Shown piece after piece: positions 8,393-15,550 of a DNA stretch of 64,000 nt. The notes under the pieces are model-generated. The model saw nothing but the letters and a program-made list of their open reading frames with translations. It was not told the DNA's origin and ran no database searches. Numbering within the stretch: position 1 is the stretch's first letter; the number at the start of each line of letters is the position of its first letter. Where the stretch lies: positions 62,001 to 126,000 of the forward strand of contig NZ_JWMA01000055.1 in assembly GCF_000812465.1 (NCBI RefSeq), read 5' to 3'. The position numbers and the translations under genes are program-made. The stretch comes from Cupriavidus sp. IDO. Its GTDB lineage: Bacteria > Pseudomonadota > Gammaproteobacteria > Burkholderiales > Burkholderiaceae.

Positions 8393-8641
8393 ATGTCACC
8401 CGAACCCGCAAATTGCCCCCTCTGCTCCGCCGCTGCCGAGCGCATGCGCGCCGCGACACGCGGCTTCCGCTACACCTGTCCGAGCTGCGGCACCTTCCAT
8501 ATCAGCAGCAGAGCCCTGACCTGCCGGAATGACATTCCAGCTTCGGCCCGAGAGGATGTCCGGAGGCTGCGCTCTTATGGTCACGCGCCCCAGATCGAAG
8601 TCTCGCCCGATGGCGTCCGCATCGTCCCTGGCCGGAGCTGA
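8393..8641 (+). CDS. Small zinc-ribbon protein, SOS-box controlled
   Basis: An 82-aa protein with two Cys pairs, CPLC (residues 8-11) and CPSC (about residues 30-33), spaced as in a zinc ribbon, followed by a basic C-terminal half. The ATG at 8393 is chosen because a longer frame would translate through the SOS box. The function is unknown. Its place beside attL, in a transcript with the next gene and under a LexA box, suggests a role at prophage induction or after DNA damage (inference). Confidence 0.7.
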   Translation: MSPEPANCPLCSAAAERMRAATRGFRYTCPSCGTFHISSRALTCRNDIPASAREDVRRLRSYGHAPQIEVSPDGVRIVPGRS

Positions 8642-8644
8642 TCG

Positions 8645-8926
8645 ATGGGCAACAGCAAGAATGCTTCCGGCTGCCAATTTCCGTCTGGCACCGCGCAGGC
8701 CGACGCCGGCAACGGCATCCTCGCGCAGATCCGCGGTGACATCATTTCAGACGTTAAGCGCCTTCTCCCGCCGCCCACGACTGAAGGACAGCGGCAGGAA
8801 GTCCTGATGGAAGTGGACGGCATCGGTCCGGTCCGTTTCTATGCCCAGGTCAACAAGGTTCGGCACCACAAGCACTCGCATCTGTATTGGGCCGCCTATC
8901 GGGCCGAGCCCGTCGAAGCCTCGTGA
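8645..8926 (+). CDS. Hypothetical protein, second gene of SOS-linked pair
   Basis: A 93-aa protein starting MGNSKNASGCQFPSG, 3 bp after the zinc-ribbon gene, so probably in the same transcript. The C-terminal half alternates strand-like segments (EVLMEVDGIGPVRFYAQVNKV) and resembles a small beta-rich domain. No family is recognised. Confidence 0.6.
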   Translation: MGNSKNASGCQFPSGTAQADAGNGILAQIRGDIISDVKRLLPPPTTEGQRQEVLMEVDGIGPVRFYAQVNKVRHHKHSHLYWAAYRAEPVEAS

Positions 8927-9030
8927 TAGAAAAATCTGCGCGAACGAGCGGATTCTGACCAAAAAGCTAGCTGTCAGACAGAAATCTGTGCGAGCGCAAA
9001 GATTTCGAGAGCCCACTACAAGCACCAATC

Positions 9031-9288
9031 ATGACGCCCACCACCATCTTTCTTGAGGCCCACTACTTCGGCGATGACAGCGAAGAGTTGAGGCTACCCT
9101 GCGAGGCAGTTGCAGCGGCGGCCGGCTACCTGGTCGTCGCCGGAATGGAGGCGCGCCACCTGCGTGCGCTCAAATGGCGACCAGACTACTTGTCGTATTG
9201 GTACGATGGCCAGCTGCTACGCCTCGCTGTCGGGCCGTGGGTGGCCCTGGACGAGAAAACGGTCCGCTTCACGCTCCGGCAGCCATAG
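9031..9288 (+). CDS. Hypothetical protein
   Basis: An 85-aa acidic protein starting MTPTTIFLEAHYFGDDSEE. It contains an Ala-rich helix and a WRPDYLSYWYDGQLLRLAVG stretch. No signal peptide, membrane segment or known motif. It is followed by a 221-base region up to the convergent cassette in which I find no supported gene. Confidence 0.5.
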   Translation: MTPTTIFLEAHYFGDDSEELRLPCEAVAAAAGYLVVAGMEARHLRALKWRPDYLSYWYDGQLLRLAVGPWVALDEKTVRFTLRQP

Positions 9289-9509
9289 GCACGTCAGTTA
9301 CCATGACGGACTCTGCCCCGCATCCCGGAGACCGAGATGGGCACGAACTACGCCCCCAGTGCAGCGCCAGGTCCTGCGGGACATTTTCGGCATCGAGCCG
9401 CCCAGCGGCCGGATGAAAGGCCGGACTATGCAGCACCGATGGTGCGCGCGAACCCGACCGGCCAGAGGACAGCATCCTGGCCGCATTCTAGGGGCTGTCG
9501 TTTAGCTTT

Positions 9510-10079
9510 CTATGATGCGTCTGGAGCGGAATCGCTAGGTAACTTGCGCCTAAGGAAAAATGCAACCAGCTGTGCGTCAAGCCGCAACCTTGCCGACGGG
9601 GTCATGCTTGCAACCCGATTGCCCTGATCAATTGCGCCCCGATCAACGGCTCGGATCCCCCTAAGATCCGCTACGCACGTTCCCAGCGACGGTATATCCG
9701 GCAAAGGCATGAAATGGTACAGCAACTGCCCAAGGATGTCCCTGTGCAGCTGCTCATCATTCCCGAGCGCGGAAAGACGCTTGATCGGCGCAACTATGAC
9801 ACGCGGATTTTCCCGAGGCTTGTCCAGCTCGCAATCATGGGACACCACGATCACATCAGTGATTGCGCCCTTTGCGAGCGCGAACAGATTCCCAGACGTC
9901 TTTGCTGCATTTGTTGGCTCACCCGCTGAATACCCTTTCAAACCGCCTTTTAGCGTCACAGGTGACAAGTACTCGGTGGGATGAGCCTGCGTAAACAGTG
10001 GAACCCCAACAACGATGTCACTGTATGAAAGCTGTTGATGGAGCCCATCACCCCACCAAGTAGTGTCATTCACAGGCAA
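9510..10079 (-). CDS. Hypothetical protein C of lower-GC accessory cassette
   Basis: A 189-aa soluble protein, last of three tightly packed minus-strand genes. The start is TTG 10079, directly after the stop of the preceding gene, with no clear ribosome binding site, so translation is probably coupled. A conspicuous motif VIVVSHDCELDKP (about residues 79-91) contains His, Asp, Cys and Glu that could bind metal or catalyse. The cassette is visibly AT-richer than the phage backbone, a sign of separate acquisition. I cannot assign a family. Confidence 0.65.
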   Translation of the reverse strand: MPVNDTTWWGDGLHQQLSYSDIVVGVPLFTQAHPTEYLSPVTLKGGLKGYSAGEPTNAAKTSGNLFALAKGAITDVIVVSHDCELDKPRENPRVIVAPIKRLSALGNDEQLHRDILGQLLYHFMPLPDIPSLGTCVADLRGIRAVDRGAIDQGNRVASMTPSARLRLDAQLVAFFLRRKLPSDSAPDAS

Positions 10080-10439
10080 TCAGATAAAAGGGGGGATCTC
10101 GTACCTACGCTCAGGCTCTGGAAGCTGCTCCCATGAGCGAATCGCTGCCATCGATGCGCCCCAATATCCGGCGGGAACGTGGTCCGAACCATCCTCGGCT
10201 GAATGAGCGGCACGAAGATCAGTGCCGCGCTGCGCAATATAGGAGACTTCCGCTGCGGTAAACGCAGGAACGGAAGTCAAAGCCGTGGCCGACGCAACTA
10301 TTGCCAAGCTAACCTTTGCTGCAACCTGCCGCCCTGTACGCGAAGCGTTGCGAACCACACGAGTTGCACGACCTCGAATGTGTCTAGTAAGGCCGCGTTC
10401 GACCCAAGCGCGCACATCGAAAGTTTCAAATCCATCCAT
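10080..10439 (-). CDS. Hypothetical membrane-associated protein B of accessory cassette
   Basis: A 119-aa protein starting MDGFETFDVRAWVERGL at ATG 10439, with a GGAG ribosome binding site about 8 bases upstream. An amphipathic basic N-terminal part (about residues 1-40) is followed by one hydrophobic segment (VSLAIVASATALTSVPAF, about residues 44-61) and a polar tail. It would be anchored in the inner membrane. It lies 13 bp after gene A and abuts gene C. Function unknown. Confidence 0.6.
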   Translation of the reverse strand: MDGFETFDVRAWVERGLTRHIRGRATRVVRNASRTGRQVAAKVSLAIVASATALTSVPAFTAAEVSYIAQRGTDLRAAHSAEDGSDHVPAGYWGASMAAIRSWEQLPEPERRYEIPPFI

Positions 10440-10452
10440 TTGCAACTCCAAT

Positions 10453-11073
10453 TCAATGCGACAGGAGACCGCCGGTACGGGTACGTTGCAACTCGTCCAA
10501 CAAGGCATCGGCTAGCCCGATGCGCATCTCGACCCTCACAACCGGGTCTACCGCAAGTTTCTGTGTCGCAGAGACGTGCGCCATCGAAAACGCAGAGGCT
10601 TGATAAAAGTCAAAGCATGCCTCAAAACCGGCAAAGCTTGACGCTACCAGATTTGCTGCAAACGCCACAGTCTGATCAGGCTCATTATCAATCGATCTGA
10701 GCGCCTCAGAGGGCGCACCAACAGCGGCCATCAATTCTTTCACCGTCGGCTTCGGCATAGCCCCGATTGCATCCATGAAATGCTGCACACCTACAGGCGT
10801 CATCTTCACAACTAGCAAGGAGCGCAACTCGTTGCCGCTAATTCTTTCCTGTCCAAACAGCAAGTTCGTCACGCCGTCTCGAACCAGAACGGATGCTCGA
10901 TCCGCCACATATCGCCGATCCGGCACCGGTGCACTCGCTAGGTCAATACCTACTGATACAGCGGTGAGGCCATTCACGCCAACGCTCTGCTGGACGCGAA
11001 CATCAACGATAGCTCCCTCTCCGGGGCGATGCCTGTGGGAAGCAACCGCTGTCATAGTTCGATGTTTAGCCAT
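10453..11073 (-). CDS. Hypothetical protein A of accessory cassette
   Basis: A 206-aa protein, first gene of the three-gene cassette. The central segment (DRRYVADRASVLVRDG, then LLFGQ and LLVVKMTPVGVQHFMDAI) vaguely recalls the strand pattern of DUF3467-type small domains, but the match is too weak to name. The C-terminal half is helical. The gene has an upstream 199-bp region divergent from the lipoprotein at 11273, where its promoter should lie. Confidence 0.6.
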   Translation of the reverse strand: MAKHRTMTAVASHRHRPGEGAIVDVRVQQSVGVNGLTAVSVGIDLASAPVPDRRYVADRASVLVRDGVTNLLFGQERISGNELRSLLVVKMTPVGVQHFMDAIGAMPKPTVKELMAAVGAPSEALRSIDNEPDQTVAFAANLVASSFAGFEACFDFYQASAFSMAHVSATQKLAVDPVVRVEMRIGLADALLDELQRTRTGGLLSH

Positions 11074-11272
11074 AAGTGAAAATCATAGCACACCGCCTTC
11101 CAGCTACCCCCCCAGAATGCCCCCTCGAGCCAATGCTTTGCATGGCACCTCACCCACACACTTTCGAATTACGCCATAGTGCGCTTTGGAAGACAATACG
11201 CCCAGCGGGTTCAGGCGGTAGACTTGCGCGCTAGCCAGCACCCGCTCGCCCACCCCATTGCATGGAAGCCAT

Positions 11273-11470
11273 ATGCTCAGAATCGCCACTGCCTTCCTCA
11301 TCACCACCGCACTTGCCGGCTGCGCGACGCCTGCCGTCTTCCGAGATCCGACCTCTGGCCAAGTGGCTCAATGCAACGCCACAACGCCGGGTATCTTTCC
11401 CATCATCGCGCAGCACGAGATTGATAACTGCTCGCTGGCATATGCCAAGATGGGTTGGGTGAAGCAGTAA
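11273..11470 (+). CDS. Small phage-borne lipoprotein
   Basis: A 65-aa protein starting MLRIATAFLITTALAGC, a compact lipoprotein signal peptide with lipobox LAGC (Cys17). The mature 49 residues are polar with two Cys. It is a single plus-strand gene between the accessory cassette and the minus-strand lysis genes, the position typical of a moron. Envelope localisation is predicted; superinfection exclusion is one possibility. Confidence 0.65.
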   Translation: MLRIATAFLITTALAGCATPAVFRDPTSGQVAQCNATTPGIFPIIAQHEIDNCSLAYAKMGWVKQ

Positions 11471-11500
11471 GCTGGCGGGCGCCCGCGGTGCTAGCCCCGC

Positions 11501-11758
11501 TCAGCGGCACGCCTCGGCCGCCGCCCTCAGCCTGACTTCATACCCGGCGCGTAGCGCCAGCTCGGCCAGCGCCGCCCGGAACCACTCGAAGTCGCTGGCC
11601 GTGGCCGGCACATGCGCCAGCGGCCAGTCTGGCTCCGGAATGTCGGCCGTCTTGCACGGCACCGACACAGGCACCCTCACCTCTACCGGCTTTTCGACCA
11701 CCTGCGGCACGGCCGCGCAACCAGCCAGCAGCAAACACAGCATCAGCGCGCGGGTCAT
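11501..11758 (-). CDS. Outer-membrane spanin subunit (Rz1-like lipoprotein)
   Basis: An 85-aa protein starting MTRALMLCLLLAGCAAVP, with lipobox LAGC. It is rich in Val/Pro after the Cys (VEKPVEVRVPVSVPC), as in o-spanins. Its ATG overlaps the stop codon of the i-spanin gene (ATGA at 11755-11758). It would link with Rz across the periplasm to fuse inner and outer membranes at the end of lysis. Confidence 0.85.
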   Translation of the reverse strand: MTRALMLCLLLAGCAAVPQVVEKPVEVRVPVSVPCKTADIPEPDWPLAHVPATASDFEWFRAALAELALRAGYEVRLRAAAEACR

Positions 11759-12156
11759 GGGCGCTCCTTCACGAAGGTCAGGCGCAGACCGTGCAGCGAC
11801 GCGCACTGGTCAGCGCCCGGAGTCTGCGCCTGCATCTTGCCGGCCAGAAGCGTGTACATGGACTGGGCAGCCTGGGCGTCGGCGTCGGCCTTCGCTGCTT
11901 GGTACTGCCGTAGCTTGGCCTGCGCCTCTAGGTCGGACACTGCGGCGTTCTGCTTGCCCAGCAAGCCGGACAGCTCGCGGTTGTCAGACTGCGCCTTGGC
12001 CAGATCAGTCTTGGCCTGCGCCAGCTCGGCGCGCGCCGCGTCCCGCTCGTGCCGATAGACCAGCACCGATGCGCCGGACAGCGCCAGGATGATCAGCACC
12101 GCGGCGAAGAAGATGCGGCCGGGCGTGGCGAAGATCGTCTTAAGCAGGGTCAGCAT
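11755..12156 (-). CDS. Inner-membrane spanin subunit (Rz-like)
   Basis: A 133-aa protein with one N-terminal membrane segment (residues about 13-33) and a long periplasmic coiled coil rich in Ala, Gln, Lys and Asp (about residues 35-100). This is the architecture of Rz i-spanins. It is followed by the overlapping Rz1 gene and preceded by endolysin and holin genes in the same lysis cassette. Confidence 0.87.
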   Translation of the reverse strand: MLTLLKTIFATPGRIFFAAVLIILALSGASVLVYRHERDAARAELAQAKTDLAKAQSDNRELSGLLGKQNAAVSDLEAQAKLRQYQAAKADADAQAAQSMYTLLAGKMQAQTPGADQCASLHGLRLTFVKERP

Positions 12157-12634
12157 GGTGGATCACCTCCGTGGGCGAGAACTGGTAGCCCTCGACGGCA
12201 TACCTTTGAAACAGGAATATCGGGAACGGCAATGTGTGAATGCCCTCGTCCTTACCTACGTGGTGGTCCTTACACAGAACCAGACCGTTGCAGCGCATAT
12301 CGTCCACGAAGGCATAGGGGTCGGTGGCCGGGTCGAAATTGTCCCAATCGAACGCCTGCGCATGAGCGCCCCACAGGCCAGCCTTGCAGTCGAGCGCAAA
12401 CAAGTCCCATGACCAACCGGTAGCCAGCGACCGCTCTACGGGGTGGTGATGGGCCTCCAACGGATGGCCGCTAGTCTCCGCAGTCCTGCCGCAGATGAAG
12501 CAGCACTTCTCGCGCGCCAGAAGTTCTAGCCGGGTGCGACGGAACAGCGACGTGGTGGTGCGCGCCTCATGTCCCGGGATTTCCACGTCCACGACCAGTG
12601 TTTCGTGCTCAAGATGGTTTTCGGTGACGGCCAT
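12140..12634 (-). CDS. HNH-like zinc-binding protein in lysis cassette
   Basis: A 164-aa protein starting MAVTENHLEHE. A CFICG zinc half-site (about residue 43) is followed by HPLEAHHHP, and a second site LVLCKDHHVGKDEGIH follows about residue 128. The Cys pair plus clustered His recall an HNH/treble-clef nuclease. The gene overlaps the i-spanin gene by 17 bp. The start at 12634 drops a short unconserved extension. A nuclease role is a family-level guess. Confidence 0.6.
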   Translation of the reverse strand: MAVTENHLEHETLVVDVEIPGHEARTTTSLFRRTRLELLAREKCCFICGRTAETSGHPLEAHHHPVERSLATGWSWDLFALDCKAGLWGAHAQAFDWDNFDPATDPYAFVDDMRCNGLVLCKDHHVGKDEGIHTLPFPIFLFQRYAVEGYQFSPTEVIHHADPA

Positions 12635-12652
12635 AGGCCCTCCAGAAAGCAA

Positions 12653-12675
12653 AAGCCCCGCGCGCGGCGGGGCTT
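12653..12675 (-). terminator. Terminator hairpin within the lysis region
   Basis: A 9-bp perfect stem (aagccccgc / gcggggctt), followed on the minus strand by TTTTGCTTT. It lies after the stop of the 12694-13077 gene and would weaken transcription into the spanin genes. Confidence 0.65.
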
Positions 12676-12693
12676 AGATGGGGATGAGGGAGG

Positions 12694-13077
12694 TCAGTCG
12701 AGGTCGGGAAGATCCACGGTCTGGCCTGCTAGCGCGTGCGTGCAGTCACCGAGGAAGATGATCTGGCCCGGCGCCGCGCCATTGCATCCGACGAACGAAT
12801 GGCAGATGTGTTTCTTGGCCGGCACGCCGTCGCCCTGCCATTGATCCCAGTTGCTCAGTACGCTCGGCCCGAATACCGGGCGATCGAGATCGCCGTTGAA
12901 GCTCCAATGCGGCTTGCCTGCTACGTGCGGCGATTTTTCCGTTTCGCCGGGCGGTAGCCAATTCACCGGAAGGATGTGAACTCCAGATCCACGCGTGCCC
13001 GCGTCGCAACCTGGGCAAATCCACTTGATGCCGTAGAACCGCCCTTCGGTATCGCGGACAATCTTCGCTTTGCTCAT
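12694..13077 (-). CDS. DUF6527-type phage protein
   Basis: A 127-aa protein with a CPGC zinc-like pair (about residue 21). It has the conserved pattern HWSFNGDLDRPVFGPS, then HICHSFVG, IIFLGDCTHALAG and QTVDLP at the C-terminus. This pattern is found in many phage proteins of the DUF6527 group, often mislabelled ammonia monooxygenase. Function unknown. It overlaps the endolysin gene by 4 bp (ATGA), so it is translationally coupled to it. Confidence 0.75.
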   Translation of the reverse strand: MSKAKIVRDTEGRFYGIKWICPGCDAGTRGSGVHILPVNWLPPGETEKSPHVAGKPHWSFNGDLDRPVFGPSVLSNWDQWQGDGVPAKKHICHSFVGCNGAAPGQIIFLGDCTHALAGQTVDLPDLD

Positions 13078-13631
13078 GCCTTCACTCCCAACGCGACCTT
13101 CGCGCGCGCCCAGTACTTCAGCCGGTCATCCCACCCGTTCGGCAGGCCGGTGGCCTTGTTCCGCCCGTTGATGGCGATGCTCAGCGCCTTGAAATCGCCA
13201 GAGTCGGCGAAGCGGTTCAGGTTGTTCGTCTGCCAGTACCAGCCAGCGGACGCCGCGGCGGCCATCGGTTGCTCGAGCAGCTCTGGCATCGTGACTAGGT
13301 CGAGGCCAAGGCCGCGGCCGCAAAGAAGGTAGTTCTTCCGGCCGGTTATCTGGATCAAGCCGCGGCCAAGGAATCGGAATCCGTCGCCCGGCTGGGTGTT
13401 GCCGAGGTCCGCCCTACCCTCGTACCGGCGCTGGGTCTGCGTCGGGCCCCAGATCTCGCGCGTGTTGACCAACTGGCCCGACTCGTGCGCGACTTGCGCG
13501 AGGAACGCCGCCGCGCGCGTCGGCGTTTCGATGTCGAAGCGCGTCATGGCGTCCGTCAGCGGCAACAGGAACGTGTCCGCCCGCCTTCCGGCGCCTGGCA
13601 TGATCGCCCGTAGGATGGCTGCCGTGATCAT
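13074..13631 (-). CDS. Endolysin, glycoside hydrolase family 19 (chitinase-like)
   Basis: Peptidoglycan-degrading lysis enzyme of 185 aa. GH19 features include FLAQVAHESGQLVNTREIWG with the catalytic Glu, the GRADLGNTQPGDGFRFLGRG segment with the second acidic region, and IQITGRKNYLLCGR. It has no signal peptide, so export depends on the holin encoded directly upstream (4-bp overlap). The length is normal for the family. Confidence 0.92.
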   Translation of the reverse strand: MITAAILRAIMPGAGRRADTFLLPLTDAMTRFDIETPTRAAAFLAQVAHESGQLVNTREIWGPTQTQRRYEGRADLGNTQPGDGFRFLGRGLIQITGRKNYLLCGRGLGLDLVTMPELLEQPMAAAASAGWYWQTNNLNRFADSGDFKALSIAINGRNKATGLPNGWDDRLKYWARAKVALGVKA

Positions 13632-14017
13632 TGGCCAAGCCCCTTGCGCACGTCGGCAACCACGTCATCGAGGCTCGCGTCCTTACGCTTCTCGATGAAA
13701 TTGAAGACCCATCTGACGATGGCCCAGGCTGGGAGCCCGCAGGCAAACACAAGCCCCAGCATGGCTACTAGGCCAAAGGGGTCGTGCGCCCACGACTGCA
13801 GGCCGAATCGCATAATGACCGCCGAGCCGCCGGCTATCGAGCCGACAACCGTGCTGGTCAATCCAACTGCCCACTCGCGGGGGCTACGCGGAGGTGTGAT
13901 GCTCATGACGACGATGGAAGCTAAGCCCGCACCGATTGCACCAGCGCCTGCCGCGCCGCCCAGAAGTTTCCAGCCGGCTACTCCCGCAGCACTGCCGGCA
14001 GTGAATGGTTCGGACAT
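13628..14017 (-). CDS. Holin
   Basis: A 129-aa protein with three hydrophobic segments (about residues 18-40, 51-70 and 80-105) and a charged C-terminal tail rich in Lys/Asp. This matches class I holins. It is the first gene of the leftward lysis operon, immediately before the endolysin gene. It should form the membrane lesion that releases the endolysin. The name rests on topology and context. Confidence 0.78.
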   Translation of the reverse strand: MSEPFTAGSAAGVAGWKLLGGAAGAGAIGAGLASIVVMSITPPRSPREWAVGLTSTVVGSIAGGSAVIMRFGLQSWAHDPFGLVAMLGLVFACGLPAWAIVRWVFNFIEKRKDASLDDVVADVRKGLGQ

Positions 14018-14056
14018 GTTGAGACCCCGGTGTTTGCCCGCTCTATGGCGGAAATG

Positions 14057-14077
14057 AAAAAGCCCGCTGAAGCGGGC
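14057..14077 (-). terminator. Terminator between the lipoprotein region and the holin gene
   Basis: Stem gcccgc / gcgggc with a 4-base loop, followed on the minus strand by five T residues (14057-14061). It would stop leftward transcription entering the lysis operon from the right. Confidence 0.7.
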
Positions 14078-14168
14078 GATAAAGAAACTTGACTGATAGG
14101 CCCGTTGGGCCTACCATCATTCCTAGCGGTTGCGCATTCGCGCGACCCACTACAGCCGAGAGGTCAAT

Positions 14169-15545
14169 ATGAAGCGCTCATTCTGGGCGGCGTTTCGCCG
14201 TCAAATCCCACATGAAATACACCCCTCCGAAGCCGCAGGATCTGGAGCGACTGAAGCAGGAACTGAAGCTGAGCAGTGCGGCAATGGCCGACCTGTTCGG
14301 TGTGCAGGGCGGCCGTCAATGGCGCAAGTACACGGGCGGCGAGACGCCGCGCGAGATCAGCCCGCACATTCTGTTCTTCGCTATGGCCAGGCTGGAACTG
14401 GACGACACAACGATCAAACGCGTGCTGGATCGCATGCGCCGTGCCGGGGCGTCTATCGACCTGGCGCCCGGTGGCGAGCAGGAGCCATAGCGGCCATCGC
14501 TTCATGCACGCTCGCTGCATGCGGTGGCGGAGGCGGTGATAGCGCGCCGTCAACTGTGTCGCAACAAGCCGCGCCCACCCAGCCAGCCCCAGCAGCCCCC
14601 AGCGCGCCGGCAGCTCCAGTTCAGGACGCCGAAACGTGGACTCGCCATCCGGCGCAAGTCCTTACGCCCTCACAAACTTGGGAATTCAGCCCCGGCAGCG
14701 CACAGGGCTTCGTCGCAGAACCGTCTGTTCTGTACGACGCCTCGACCGGCCTCTACACAATGTGGTATTCGGGCGGCTGGGAGAAATGCTCCACCGGGAC
14801 AGCTACATCGACGGACGGCATCACTTGGGTAAAGAACCCGGCGAACCCGATTCTCGGCCAGGGCAAGATGGGTCAGACCATCGCCTGCCGCAACTTCGTC
14901 GTAAAGCACGACGCCGAGGTGTACGTCTATTTTTCCAATAGCGTCGGCAACACGCCGGGCACCATCTATGTCACCCATTCTGAAGACGGCATCAACAACC
15001 TGGCGCCCCCTATTCCGTTCATGACACCGGGCACCGTCGATACGAACCTCGCCAATTCGTGGATGGTATTCAACGGCACGAAGTGGAAGTTCTTCTACGA
15101 CAGCATGACACCAGAAAATGTGTGGGAAACGTTCTCTGCTACCTGCGATTCACCGCTCGGCCCGTGCATCAAGGATTCCGGCCCGCTCAAAGGCTTGCAG
15201 ATCGGTACGGGCGTCTACGGTGGCGGATGGGTTCAAATGCAGAACGGCCGCTACAACACGTACTTTCTTGCAAGCGTAGCCGGCCATCTCTTCACGCCCG
15301 TCTATCACGCCTGCGATGCCGGAACGGGAACTGTGACGTTCGACAACCATGGCAGCCTGGTTGTCGACATGCTGCCCGGCAATGACCAGACTGGCGATCC
15401 ATTCCTGATCGACGGCGCCAACTTACCGGATAGGCAATCGCGTATGTGGGTTACCGATGTGTACAACCCAACGGGTCACGCGACCATCGGGATGGCGACC
15501 CATACAGGGCCGCTCAGTGATATTCCCTGTCCCGTCGGCAATTGA
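14169..15545 (+). CDS. Beta-propeller lipoprotein (glycosidase-like), start uncertain
   Basis: The open frame from ATG 14169 (458 aa) encodes, after about residue 95, a lipoprotein signal with lipobox LAAC followed by a Gly-rich stretch, a Pro/Ala linker and a roughly 300-aa domain. That domain has repeated strand motifs such as LYDASTGLYTMWYSGGW and TSTDGITWVKNP, typical of five-bladed beta-propellers of the GH43/GH32 type. The first third overlaps another convincing gene (14212-14490) in a different frame. No standard start codon lies near the signal peptide, so the true start is unresolved. It is opposite in direction to the tail and lysis genes, like a lysogenic-conversion gene. Confidence 0.55.
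   Translation: MKRSFWAAFRRQIPHEIHPSEAAGSGATEAGTEAEQCGNGRPVRCAGRPSMAQVHGRRDAARDQPAHSVLRYGQAGTGRHNDQTRAGSHAPCRGVYRPGARWRAGAIAAIASCTLAACGGGGGDSAPSTVSQQAAPTQPAPAAPSAPAAPVQDAETWTRHPAQVLTPSQTWEFSPGSAQGFVAEPSVLYDASTGLYTMWYSGGWEKCSTGTATSTDGITWVKNPANPILGQGKMGQTIACRNFVVKHDAEVYVYFSNSVGNTPGTIYVTHSEDGINNLAPPIPFMTPGTVDTNLANSWMVFNGTKWKFFYDSMTPENVWETFSATCDSPLGPCIKDSGPLKGLQIGTGVYGGGWVQMQNGRYNTYFLASVAGHLFTPVYHACDAGTGTVTFDNHGSLVVDMLPGNDQTGDPFLIDGANLPDRQSRMWVTDVYNPTGHATIGMATHTGPLSDIPCPVGN
14212..14490 (+). CDS. Helix-turn-helix (XRE-like) small regulator
   Basis: A 92-aa protein starting MKYTPPKPQDLERLKQELK. The segment LSSAAMADLFGVQGGRQWRKY (split here as LSSAAMADLFG and RQWRKY) reads as a helix-turn-helix of the type found in small phage XRE-like regulators. 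The upstream ribosome binding site is weak. It overlaps in another frame the long frame of the propeller lipoprotein; its amino-acid composition is more protein-like in this region, so I regard this frame as the coding one here. It may regulate the adjacent conversion genes. Confidence 0.65.
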   Translation: MKYTPPKPQDLERLKQELKLSSAAMADLFGVQGGRQWRKYTGGETPREISPHILFFAMARLELDDTTIKRVLDRMRRAGASIDLAPGGEQEP

Positions 15546-15550
15546 CCGGC

